A stretch of 31,714 bases of DNA from JAUNQW01 sp043424615. Its GTDB lineage: Bacteria > Bacillota > Bacilli > Lactobacillales > Carnobacteriaceae_A. The notes under the pieces are model-generated. The model was not told the DNA's origin. It saw only the letters and a list, made by a program, of their open reading frames with translations, and did no database searches. Positions within the stretch are counted from its first letter, which is position 1. Each line of letters begins with the position of its first letter. The position numbers and the translations under genes were made by a program. The DNA is taken from contig JBHWOX010000034.1 of the NCBI GenBank assembly GCA_043424615.1, forward strand, positions 1 through 31,714, in the 5' to 3' direction. Below, piece by piece: positions 24,232 through 31,524 of the stretch.

Positions 24232-25713
24232 ATGGAAGTCTTAATGAAAGGGATTGAAAAATCCTTCGGCCACAATCATGTGTTGAAGGGGGTCAATCTA
24301 AGCATACAACCCGGCGAGGTTCATGCCTTGATGGGAGAAAATGGTGCTGGAAAATCTACTTTGATGAATATTTTGACCGGCCTCTTTCCACAAGACGGAG
24401 GTCAAATTTTTATTGATGGGAAAGAAAAGCAATATCTAAATCCGACTCAAGCAGAAGAAGATGGGATTTATTTTATCCACCAAGAAATGATTACTTGGCC
24501 GGATATGTCGGTTTTAGATAACTTATTCATGGGGCGACACTTATCGAATAAGTTAGGGCTGGTTGATCGTCAAAAAATGAAGAAAAAAGCAGAAGCGTCA
24601 TTGGACCGCTTAAATGTGTCCATTGATTTAGATCAAGCCATGCGTGATTTATCTGTCGGCCAGCAGCAATTGGTTGAGATATGTAAGTCCTTAATGGGAG
24701 AATCCAACGTCATTATTATGGATGAACCGACTGCGGCTTTGACTGAACATGAAACCCATCATTTATTTGAAATTATAAAGCAATTGAAAAAAGATGGGGT
24801 AGCGATTATCTATATCTCCCATCGAATGAATGAAATATTTGAAATTACGGACCAGCTGACGGTAATGAGAGATGGCCAATCGGTGATCAGCCAGCCGACC
24901 AGTGAAATGACCGAAGAAGCCATTGTACGTAATATGGTTGGCCGTGACTTGGGGGATTATTACCCTGATATCAGTTCCGAAAAAGGGAAAATTTTATTTG
25001 AAGCTAAAGATTTAGCACGAGAAGGAATTTTTGAAGATATTTCTTTCCAACTGCGCGAAGGAGAAATTCTGGGAGTATCTGGCTTAATGGGAGCTGGGCG
25101 TACAGAAATCATGCGGAGTATTTTTGGTATTGATTCCCTGGACCAGGGCGAGATGTTGTTTAAAGGGGAAAAATTTAACCCCTCTAGTCCTAAAGAATCG
25201 ATTGAGAAAGGGATTGGTTTTTTAACTGAAAACCGTAAAGAAGAAGGGCTTATTTTAGATTTTTCTATTCGGGATAATATTTCACTCCCGGTCATTGATG
25301 AATTTTCAACCGCAGGATGGATTTCATCTAAAGAAGAATTAGCTATGGTCAACATGTTGATTGAGCGTTTAAGAATTAAAACCACCGGTTATGACCAACT
25401 GGCTGGGGACTTATCCGGAGGGAACCAGCAAAAAGTTGTCTTGGCTAAATGGATTGGTGCCCAAAGTCAATTATTGATCTTAGACGAACCTACCCGGGGC
25501 GTTGATATTGGAGCTAAGCAAGAAATTTATCAACTGATGAAGGAATTAACGGATCGACATGTGGGAATTATTATGGTTTCCAGTGACCTACCTGAAATTA
25601 TTGGCATTTCAGACCGTGTGTTAGTAGTAGCAGAAGGTCGATTGGCTGGAGAAGTGAGTGGCGATCAAATTACTGAAGAAAATATAATGACACTAGCGAC
25701 TGGAGGAAATTAA
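24232..25713 (+). CDS. rbsA: Ribose-type sugar ABC importer, double ATP-binding protein RbsA
   Basis: This is the ATPase of a ribose-class (CUT2) importer with two fused nucleotide-binding domains, 493 residues as usual. Domain 1 has Walker A GENGAGKST (35-43), the Q-loop IHQEM, signature LSVGQQQ and Walker B VIIMDEPTAAL. Domain 2 has the degenerate P-loop GLMGAGRTE, signature LSGGNQQ and LILDEPTRGVD. A degenerate second site is normal for RbsA. GAGGAGG at 24215-24221 precedes the ATG by 10 bases. It is the first gene of an rbsA-rbsC-rbsB operon. The usual rbsR, rbsK and rbsD genes are absent here. The substrate may be ribose or a nucleoside. Confidence 0.92.
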   Translation: MEVLMKGIEKSFGHNHVLKGVNLSIQPGEVHALMGENGAGKSTLMNILTGLFPQDGGQIFIDGKEKQYLNPTQAEEDGIYFIHQEMITWPDMSVLDNLFMGRHLSNKLGLVDRQKMKKKAEASLDRLNVSIDLDQAMRDLSVGQQQLVEICKSLMGESNVIIMDEPTAALTEHETHHLFEIIKQLKKDGVAIIYISHRMNEIFEITDQLTVMRDGQSVISQPTSEMTEEAIVRNMVGRDLGDYYPDISSEKGKILFEAKDLAREGIFEDISFQLREGEILGVSGLMGAGRTEIMRSIFGIDSLDQGEMLFKGEKFNPSSPKESIEKGIGFLTENRKEEGLILDFSIRDNISLPVIDEFSTAGWISSKEELAMVNMLIERLRIKTTGYDQLAGDLSGGNQQKVVLAKWIGAQSQLLILDEPTRGVDIGAKQEIYQLMKELTDRHVGIIMVSSDLPEIIGISDRVLVVAEGRLAGEVSGDQITEENIMTLATGGN

Positions 25714-25715
25714 AG

Positions 25716-26666
25716 ATGAATCAAACGGAATCATCAAGTAAGAATTATCAATTGTTTTGGAAGTTAGGTCCTTTATTGGCCTTAATTGTTTTAGTCATAT
25801 TTATCACATTCTTAAATCCTAGCTTTATTTCCATTTCAAACTTACTGAATTTATTCAGACAAGTGTCCATTAATGCCTTGGTGGCCTTTGGGATGACCTT
25901 CGTAATTATTACAGGTGGTATTGACCTGTCTGTAGGTTCAGTCTTGGCCTTATCCTCAGCTCTAACGGCTGGTCTTTTAGTCACTGGCATGAATCCAGTC
26001 TTAGCAGTCTGTATCGGCCTTTTATTAGGACTGGTTTTTGGAGGAATAAATGGTTTAACAATTACTAAAGGACGGATGGCTCCCTTCATTGCCACTTTAG
26101 CATCTATGACCATTTATCGTGGAATTACCTTGGTTTATACAGATGGAAACCCTATTACTGGTTTAGACCAAAGTATCTTTTTCCAACTCTTAGGTAAGGG
26201 TTACATTTTTGGGATTCCGATTCCAGTGATATTAACCTTAATTATTTTTGCTATTTTATATGTTTTACTCCATAAAACCACTTTTGGTCGTCAAGTCTAT
26301 GCGGTAGGTGGAAATGAAGAAGCTGCTTATATTGCAGGTATTAATACCCACCGAATTAAAATTGCGGTCTATGCCATTTCAGGTTTTCTTGCTTCAATGG
26401 CTGGTTTGATTTTAACTTCTCGTTTGAATTCAGCCCAACCAACTGCAGGTCAGTCCTATGAAATGGATGCTATTGCAGCCGTTGTTTTAGGGGGAACTTC
26501 CATGTCAGGAGGCCGTGGCTCGTTAACTGGAACCCTCATTGGGGCTTTAATTATTGGCGTTTTAAACAATGGATTGAACCTGATTGGTGTATCCAGTTTT
26601 TACCAACAAATCGTTAAAGGGATTGTCATTATTATTGCCGTCTTATTAGATAGACGCAGAGACTAA
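25716..26666 (+). CDS. rbsC: Ribose-type ABC importer permease RbsC
   Basis: This is a 316-residue permease of the CUT2/BPD_transp_2 family with eight or more membrane helices. It carries the family pieces FVIITGGIDLSVGSVLALSSA, TKGRMAPFIATLASMTIYRG and the coupling loop AVGGNEEAAYIAGINTHRIK. YEMDAIAAVVLGGTSMSGGRGS is also typical of RbsC. It starts two bases after rbsA ends, with GGAGG upstream inside the end of rbsA, and precedes rbsB by 13 bases. Confidence 0.93.
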   Translation: MNQTESSSKNYQLFWKLGPLLALIVLVIFITFLNPSFISISNLLNLFRQVSINALVAFGMTFVIITGGIDLSVGSVLALSSALTAGLLVTGMNPVLAVCIGLLLGLVFGGINGLTITKGRMAPFIATLASMTIYRGITLVYTDGNPITGLDQSIFFQLLGKGYIFGIPIPVILTLIIFAILYVLLHKTTFGRQVYAVGGNEEAAYIAGINTHRIKIAVYAISGFLASMAGLILTSRLNSAQPTAGQSYEMDAIAAVVLGGTSMSGGRGSLTGTLIGALIIGVLNNGLNLIGVSSFYQQIVKGIVIIIAVLLDRRRD

Positions 26667-26679
26667 AGGAGAGAAATCA

Positions 26680-27642
26680 GTGAAACAGTTAAAAATTATT
26701 ATCTTAGCCCTTTTTGCTGTCTTTTTATCAGCCTGTGGTAGCATTATCACTTTAGAAGGAGGGCAGACTCTGGATGAAGCCCGCCAGCAAATGGAAGTTC
26801 AGGGACCAGCAGAAGAAAAAAATCCAGATCAAATCACCATCGGCTTGTCCTTATCTACTCTAAACAACCCGTTCTTTGTCTCAGTGGAAGAAGGGGTTGC
26901 CCAAACGGCAGAAGAAAATGGCAGTCAAGTCCGATCACTTGATGCCCAGGATGATTCGGCTAAACAACTCAACGACGTCAATGACTTAATTCAACAAGGT
27001 GTCGATATCTTACTCATTAATCCTGTTGACTCCGCAGCCATTGCTCCAGCTGTAGAATCAGCTAATGGCGCAGGTATTCCGGTGATTACCATTGACCGAG
27101 ACAGCGATGGCGGTCAGGTCGTTAGTATGGTCGCATCAGATAATGTTGAAGGGGGTCAAATGGCTGCCCAATATATCATCGATCAAGTTGGAGAAAATGC
27201 TAATGTGGTTCAATTGGAAGGTACGCCTGGTGCTTCAGCAACCCGTGAAAGAGGGGAAGGATTCACCAATGTTGCCGAAAGTTCTCTCAATGTGTTAGAT
27301 AGCCAAACCGCTAATTTCAACCGAGCAGAAGGCTTATCTGTTATGGAAAACCTCCTCCAAAGTCATCAAGATATTCAGGCTGTTTTCTCACAAAATGATG
27401 AAATGGCTTTAGGAGCGATGGAAGCCATCAATGCGGCTGGCTTGCAAGATGAGATTATTGTCATTGGTTTTGACGGGACTGAAGACGCTATCAGTTCTAT
27501 TCAACAAGGGGAATTGGATGCCACTATCGCCCAACAACCGGAAGAAATGGGACGCTTAGCTGTTCAAACGGCCTACAGTTATTATCAGGGGAAAAAACAA
27601 GAAGACATTATCAAGTCCCCACTGGAATTAGTTAAACAGTAA
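26680..27642 (+). CDS. rbsB: Ribose-binding lipoprotein RbsB
   Basis: This is the substrate-binding lipoprotein of the importer. The signal peptide ends in LSACG with Cys19 lipidated, and the PBP-like domain begins at about residue 50. The stretch IGLSLSTLNNPFFVS, then DAQDDSAKQLNDVNDLIQQG, INPVDSAA and GIPVITIDRD is very close to remembered Bacillus RbsB. That favours D-ribose as ligand, though related proteins bind other pentoses, autoinducer-2 or nucleosides. The start codon is GTG at 26680, preceded by AAAGGAGAG. Two terminators follow. It is convergent with psuG. Confidence 0.93.
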   Translation: MKQLKIIILALFAVFLSACGSIITLEGGQTLDEARQQMEVQGPAEEKNPDQITIGLSLSTLNNPFFVSVEEGVAQTAEENGSQVRSLDAQDDSAKQLNDVNDLIQQGVDILLINPVDSAAIAPAVESANGAGIPVITIDRDSDGGQVVSMVASDNVEGGQMAAQYIIDQVGENANVVQLEGTPGASATRERGEGFTNVAESSLNVLDSQTANFNRAEGLSVMENLLQSHQDIQAVFSQNDEMALGAMEAINAAGLQDEIIVIGFDGTEDAISSIQQGELDATIAQQPEEMGRLAVQTAYSYYQGKKQEDIIKSPLELVKQ

Positions 27643-27663
27643 ATCATAGACGATTAAAATATC

Positions 27664-27718
27664 CTCCCTGAGTGATTCTTCTTATTGCAAATTTGAAGAT
27701 CTTAGGGAGTTAATTTTT
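27664..27718 (+). terminator. Probable rbs operon terminator
   Basis: CTCCCT (27664-27669) pairs with AGGGAG (27704-27709), with an interrupted inner stem (GATTCTTC with GAAGATC) and TTAATTTTT after it. It is weaker than the next hairpin. Confidence 0.6.
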
Positions 27719-27755
27719 AGAATAAAAGAGTTTTGAGGAATGGGAAATAGAATAG

Positions 27756-27788
27756 AAAAACCAGCTGGTCTTGGACCAGCTGGTTTTT
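27756..27788. terminator. Perfect bidirectional terminator between rbsB and psuG
   Basis: A 15-base perfect stem with a 3-base TTG loop, flanked by five A on the left and five T on the right, lies between convergent operons and serves both strands. Confidence 0.93.
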
Positions 27789-27806
27789 GTATAGAGATAA
27801 AATTTA

Positions 27807-28724
27807 TTATTGTGCGATTTGGTTGTAGTTAACTGCTAATTGGGCACCGATTTTAGCATTATTATAAACCAATTCGATATTTGTTTCTAAGGAACGGCCA
27901 TCTGTTTTTTCAACAATTTTACTGAGAAGGAAAGGAGTGGAATCTTTACCTTTAATACCCGCTTCTTTTTCTTCTTGTAAAGCTTCGGCAATGATCCCAT
28001 CGATTTCATCATGTGGGATTTCGTGTTCGCTAGGGACTGGAACTGCTAAAAGATGGCCGGCTTTTAATTCTAATTGTTCAGCTGTGTGTATGATTTTTGC
28101 TAATTCTTCAGTGTCATCAATGCGGTTTGGAATAGGTGAATGTGAAGAAGAAGAGTAGAAAGCAGGGAAAGTATCAGTCTGATAACCAAATACAGGCACT
28201 CCCTTCGTTTCAAGATACTCAAGTGTCCGGTCGAGATCTAAAATCGCTTTAGCTCCGGCACAAACGACTGCTACATCAGTTTGTGCGAGTTCTTCCAAAT
28301 CAGCAGAGATATCCATGGAGTCTTCTCCACCACGGTGTACCCCACCAATACCACCTGTAACAAAAACTTTGATGCCAGCCATTTTAGCAATAATCATAGT
28401 CGTTGCCACAGTGGTCGCACCTAAACCGCCTTCTGCCACAGTTTTCGCCAAATCACGGCGCGATACTTTGGCTACATCATCAGCAGTGGCTAAGACTTCT
28501 AAATCTTCGTCAGTTAAACCTACTTTGATTTGACCATTCATGATAGCGATGGTAGCGGGAACAGCCCCGTGATCACGGATAATTTGTTCAGTTTTTTTGG
28601 CCATTTCTACATTTTGAGGATAGGGCATACCGTGTGAAATAATAGTAGATTCTAAAACAACAAGGGGTTGGTTTTGGTCTAAAGCAGTTTGTACTTCTTC
28701 ATTGAATGATAATAAATGGTTCAT
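27807..28724 (-). CDS. psuG: Pseudouridine-5'-phosphate glycosidase
   Basis: PsuG splits pseudouridine 5'-phosphate into ribose 5-phosphate and uracil by breaking the C-C glycosidic bond, in the cytoplasm. The roughly 305 residues are full length. Conserved pieces are LESTIISHGMPYPQN near the start (catalytic-type Glu), AIMNGQIKVGL, GGLGATTVATTM, VTGGIGGVHRGGEDSMDISADL (metal-binding Asp) and VVCAGAKAILDL with the Schiff-base lysine. Two ATGs occur in a row at 28727 and 28724. The second has the better spacing (6 bases) to GAGG. It follows the PfkB-type kinase gene by about 13 bases, forming a psuK-psuG operon. Confidence 0.95.
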   Translation of the reverse strand: MNHLLSFNEEVQTALDQNQPLVVLESTIISHGMPYPQNVEMAKKTEQIIRDHGAVPATIAIMNGQIKVGLTDEDLEVLATADDVAKVSRRDLAKTVAEGGLGATTVATTMIIAKMAGIKVFVTGGIGGVHRGGEDSMDISADLEELAQTDVAVVCAGAKAILDLDRTLEYLETKGVPVFGYQTDTFPAFYSSSSHSPIPNRIDDTEELAKIIHTAEQLELKAGHLLAVPVPSEHEIPHDEIDGIIAEALQEEKEAGIKGKDSTPFLLSKIVEKTDGRSLETNIELVYNNAKIGAQLAVNYNQIAQ

Positions 28725-28737
28725 CATAAGCCTCTTT

Positions 28738-29838
28738 CTAAAATAAAATATTTTTTTCTTTCATAATTCCTTCAGCAGATAAATTGGTACGGACGGTTAA
28801 TTCCGATTGGATAGTATGGTAGGAGTTAGTCATAGCTAGCTGGATAGAGCTTTGATAATCATGCCCTTGAGCTTGACCAAAGATAAAGCCTGCGACAAAA
28901 GAATCGCCTGCCCCTGTCACATCGACCACTTGATCGACTTGGGGAGGTTGGAAGCGTTCTCTCACGCCTTCCTGATTATCATAAAAAGTTGCTTGGCTGC
29001 CATGAGTTAAAATCACTTGCTTAACCCCTGCTTTGATCCATTGTTCAGTTAAGTCAGCAATATCGCTATCTTGACTGGCGGATTGGTTAAAGAAGGTTTC
29101 TGATTCATCTAAGTTAACGATTAGCGTATGAATCCCTTCCAGTTGGCGGGGCAGGCGGTCCATCTTAGGCGAGGACACGGGAATGACAAAGAGCGGAATA
29201 TCCTTGTTTTTAGCTAAGCTGATGATATATTCGACACATTCTTTTGTTAAATTTAAATCAATAATAATCATTTTAGCTGAAGACAAGAGGTGTTCGTGTT
29301 CTTTGATCCATTTTAAGTCCATCTGATCATAGATATCCATATCTGCCAGAGCCAGCTGCATTTCCCCATGGTCATCGATGATGGCAGAATAAGCTCCTGT
29401 GCTTTGATTAGCCAACTGGGTCACGCTTTCCATGTCAACAAAGGATTGTGTTTGTTCCTTAATCCACTCAAAGTCATGGTCAAAGCCAGCCACAGAAATT
29501 AATTTCACTTGTTCATCCAGCCGACCTAAATTTTCAGCAATATTACGACCCACCCCACCGACAGCATGGGTGGAACTCACTGGGTTAGATGTGTGCATCA
29601 TCGTTTTTCCTTGAATGACGTATTTGCGGTCTACATTCATTCCTCCAATACAAATAATATCAGCCGGTTCATTGATGATATAAGCCCGACCTTTGATAAT
29701 GTTTTTTTGTACTAAATTGGAGACCAAATTGGCTATGGTTGAACGTGGCAAGTCCATCTGATCAGCGATCTCTTGCTGGGTCAAGAAAGGTTGCTTTTTA
29801 ATAATACTCAATAGTTTTTCTTCATTTTTTGAAAAGAT
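28738..29838 (-). CDS. psuK: Pseudouridine kinase (PfkB family) with N-terminal winged helix-turn-helix
   Basis: This protein probably phosphorylates pseudouridine to feed PsuG. An N-terminal winged-helix segment (NEEKLLSIIKKQPFLTQQEIADQ... then LPRSTIANLVSNL) resembles the MarR/AsnC-like HTH fused to some PfkB kinases such as E. coli YeiI. The kinase domain starts at IICIGGMNVDRKYV, has GGVGRNIAENLGRL as motif 1 and DVTGAGDSFVAGF as motif 2 with the catalytic Asp. The HTH suggests it also regulates transcription, perhaps its own. The start is unusual. The frame is open to a TTG at 29880 without a ribosome binding site, while TTAGGGGG at 29846-29853 is spaced 7 bases from an in-frame ATC at 29838. 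I use the ATC. A TTG at 29862 or 29880 remains possible. Confidence 0.85.
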   Translation of the reverse strand: MFSKNEEKLLSIIKKQPFLTQQEIADQMDLPRSTIANLVSNLVQKNIIKGRAYIINEPADIICIGGMNVDRKYVIQGKTMMHTSNPVSSTHAVGGVGRNIAENLGRLDEQVKLISVAGFDHDFEWIKEQTQSFVDMESVTQLANQSTGAYSAIIDDHGEMQLALADMDIYDQMDLKWIKEHEHLLSSAKMIIIDLNLTKECVEYIISLAKNKDIPLFVIPVSSPKMDRLPRQLEGIHTLIVNLDESETFFNQSASQDSDIADLTEQWIKAGVKQVILTHGSQATFYDNQEGVRERFQPPQVDQVVDVTGAGDSFVAGFIFGQAQGHDYQSSIQLAMTNSYHTIQSELTVRTNLSAEGIMKEKNILF

Positions 29839-29845
29839 AGTAACA

Positions 29846-29853
29846 CCCCCTAA
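29846..29853 (-). promoter_or_regulatory. Ribosome binding site pointing to an ATC start of psuK
   Basis: TTAGGGGG on the minus strand is the only Shine-Dalgarno-like sequence near the psuK start. It lies 7 bases before ATC (29838-29836), with no ATG or in-frame GTG/TTG at a suitable distance. Confidence 0.5.
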
Positions 29854-29854
29854 A

Positions 29855-29886
29855 TCAAACAAAAGTTTGAAATAAAACAATTGTTT
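29855..29886. repeat. Two adjacent inverted repeats in the psuK leader
   Basis: TCAAAC-AAAA-GTTTGA (29855-29870) and the perfect 12-base palindrome AAACAATTGTTT (29875-29886) lie side by side between the likely -10 and the ribosome binding site of psuK. They are candidate operators, possibly for the HTH domain of PsuK itself. Confidence 0.4.
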
Positions 29887-29894
29887 ACAATTTA

Positions 29895-29900
29895 ATCATA
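29895..29900 (-). promoter_or_regulatory. Candidate -10 of the psuK-psuG promoter
   Basis: TATGAT on the minus strand (5/6 match). The -35 is poor (CTGTCA with a 19-base spacer). It would give a leader of about 50 bases before the ATC start. Confidence 0.35.
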
Positions 29901-29934
29901 ACACAGCGGGTCACATTTTGACAGAAAAAAATGA

Positions 29935-29971
29935 AAGTGTAAGAACTGGCTTTTAGAGCAGTCTCACACTT
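29935..29971 (-). terminator. Probable terminator of the CPBP-TetR operon
   Basis: AAGTGT and ACTG on the left pair with CAGT and ACACTT on the right around short internal loops. On the minus strand TTTCATTTTTT follows. Confidence 0.6.
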
Positions 29972-29977
29972 GTTTTT

Positions 29978-30526
29978 CTAATAAATGATATTCATATTGG
30001 CTACATACTGAGCCAGTTCTTCAGGACTTTGCTCGCGCCCGTTGTCAAACCAAGACTTAGCCACCATGAAAAAGCCGCCACTTACAAAACGAGCGACAAA
30101 TTGTCGGGCAGTGGGTGATATATCTTGGATTTTATTGTCCCGACTTTTATAGGATTCTATCATTAATTCCGGTATTGAATTGAGAAAAAGCACGAACAAG
30201 TCATTTTGGTTGAAAAGATTTAGAATTTCACCATACTCATCCATTTTATTAAAGAATATGAGCGCGATGTGCGGCAAGCTGAGATCATCTTCTTGCTTTA
30301 TTTCGTAACTATATTCAGACCAAATTTTATAGAAAAACTCATTGATGATGTCATCCTTAGTCGAATAATTCCGGTAGAAAGTTCGACGTGAAAGATCTGC
30401 CCGCTCAGATAACTCAGAAATCGTGATAGTTTCATAAGGCTTTTCTTTCATCAATTCAATGAGGGCATGAGAAATTTTTGATTGGGACTTCTTTGCTTTT
30501 AAGTTTCCTTTATTTTTTTGTGTCAT
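29978..30526 (-). CDS. TetR/AcrR-family transcriptional regulator
   Basis: This 182-residue protein has an N-terminal TetR-type HTH at about residues 15-60. SKISHALIELMKEKPYETITISELSERADLSRRTFYRNYSTKDDII is the canonical layout, with RRTFYRNY as recognition helix. The C-terminal two thirds is a ligand and dimer domain resembling the TetR_C_8 type found in DhaS-like regulators. The inducer is unknown. It begins inside the last 17 bases of the CPBP membrane protein gene, with AAGGTG 7 bases before its ATG. It is therefore co-transcribed with that gene and may autoregulate the operon. Confidence 0.88.
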   Translation of the reverse strand: MTQKNKGNLKAKKSQSKISHALIELMKEKPYETITISELSERADLSRRTFYRNYSTKDDIINEFFYKIWSEYSYEIKQEDDLSLPHIALIFFNKMDEYGEILNLFNQNDLFVLFLNSIPELMIESYKSRDNKIQDISPTARQFVARFVSGGFFMVAKSWFDNGREQSPEELAQYVANMNIIY

Positions 30527-31409
30527 TATCCATCACCTTGTTCATAGAAATAAAATGCAAGCGAATAACTAAAATAATTAATATGAGCAAGGTCAGTAGA
30601 CTTTGATCTAAGCTTGTTGCTGATTGCTCCTGTGTCTGACTGAGAAAAAATGACTGAGTGAAATGTAAGCCTTGGTAGTCGGATCCAAGGATGAGGGTAA
30701 AAAAGATATAGCTTGATGCGTTGACTAGGATGGGGACTAAAATATCATCACTGAGATAAAAAAGATAGGAAAGCAGGGCGGCAAATAGGAAGATATTGAC
30801 AACCCCCACCATGGAAAAGTCATCATTAAATATATGTAAAAGGGCTTGAATGAGAGAATTCACCCAGATGGCTTGGAATATTTTACCATCTACAGCTAAA
30901 GCATTCATCAAATAGCCTCGAAAACTAATTTCTTGAAAAGTTGTATAAATGAGTAACCCTATGCTAAAAAAAATTAAAGACAGCCCATCAAATTGCGGAT
31001 TGAATTTTATAACAGTAGCTTGGGTGATCGTGTGGAAGATGGCGATCAGGCTCGACGCTAAGAGAGTCAATGCCAGCACTTTAATTCCGGTTAGAAGCTG
31101 AATCTGGTGGGTGAATCCTAAACTTTTATAAGATCGATTTTCTACAAAACGACTTAAAACCAGAATAAATATAAGAGTGAGGGCTGAACCATACAGGGCA
31201 AAATAGGCATCCATTTGGAAGACTTCAGCGTCGACAATTTGGTGGGGATCAATCTGCCCTAAGCTAGCTAAAGTGAGTAAAGCATTGGCTGCGCCCAGAA
31301 TGACCTGGCTTAAAAATAATATGGTGATAAAACGGGTGAGTGCTGTCCACTTATACGACTTTCTTTCGTCGGCAGTGGCAGACATGGACGAGTTCATTAA
31401 TAGGTCCAT
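30510..31409 (-). CDS. CPBP (CAAX protease/Abi) family membrane protein with altered motif
   Basis: This 299-residue membrane protein has about eight hydrophobic helices and the CPBP-family core. Motif 1, usually EExxFRG, reads QEISFRG, so the first glutamate is glutamine. Motif 2 retains a histidine in QALLHIFND. Motif 3 reads PILVNASSYIFF, with the asparagine kept but the usual preceding histidine not obvious. CPBP proteins are intramembrane proteases linked to bacteriocin immunity or surface-protein processing; this one may be catalytically impaired. AGGAGG lies 6 bases before ATG 31409, which fixes the start. A long C-terminal extension with another helix and polar segment follows the core. 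It overlaps the TetR gene. Confidence 0.8.
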   Translation of the reverse strand: MDLLMNSSMSATADERKSYKWTALTRFITILFLSQVILGAANALLTLASLGQIDPHQIVDAEVFQMDAYFALYGSALTLIFILVLSRFVENRSYKSLGFTHQIQLLTGIKVLALTLLASSLIAIFHTITQATVIKFNPQFDGLSLIFFSIGLLIYTTFQEISFRGYLMNALAVDGKIFQAIWVNSLIQALLHIFNDDFSMVGVVNIFLFAALLSYLFYLSDDILVPILVNASSYIFFTLILGSDYQGLHFTQSFFLSQTQEQSATSLDQSLLTLLILIILVIRLHFISMNKVMDNDTKK

Positions 31410-31441
31410 CTGTAACCTCCTAAAATCATCTTTCAGTTATA

Positions 31442-31450
31442 ACTATAACA
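31442..31450 (-). promoter_or_regulatory. Extended -10 promoter of the CPBP-TetR operon
   Basis: The minus strand reads TGTTATAGT, an extended -10 with a 5/6 match to TATAAT, about 32 bases before the CPBP start. No clear -35 is present. The surrounding TATAGTTATAAC is partly symmetrical. Confidence 0.45.
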
Positions 31451-31488
31451 AATATTTAAGTCTGAGATGTATCATTTTAAAAATAAGA

Positions 31489-31516
31489 AGAACATAACTG
31501 TATACCGTTATGTTCT
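31489..31516 (-). terminator. Terminator of the right-edge membrane protein gene
   Basis: A perfect 10-base stem, AGAACATAAC with GTTATGTTCT, and an 8-base loop. On the minus strand a T-rich stretch (CTTATTTTT) follows a few bases later. Confidence 0.65.
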
Positions 31517-31524
31517 CTTTAAGA

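Noticed and set aside
24960..25385. 141-codon minus-strand frame inside rbsA
   Set aside because: It lies wholly within a conserved coding gene and has no start signal; antisense shadow.
29800..29843. Short leader peptide (GTG start, out of frame with psuK, ending TGA at a TTG)
   Set aside because: Its GTG overlaps the G run of the only ribosome binding site, so initiation there is unlikely. The overlap with a TTG is probably chance.
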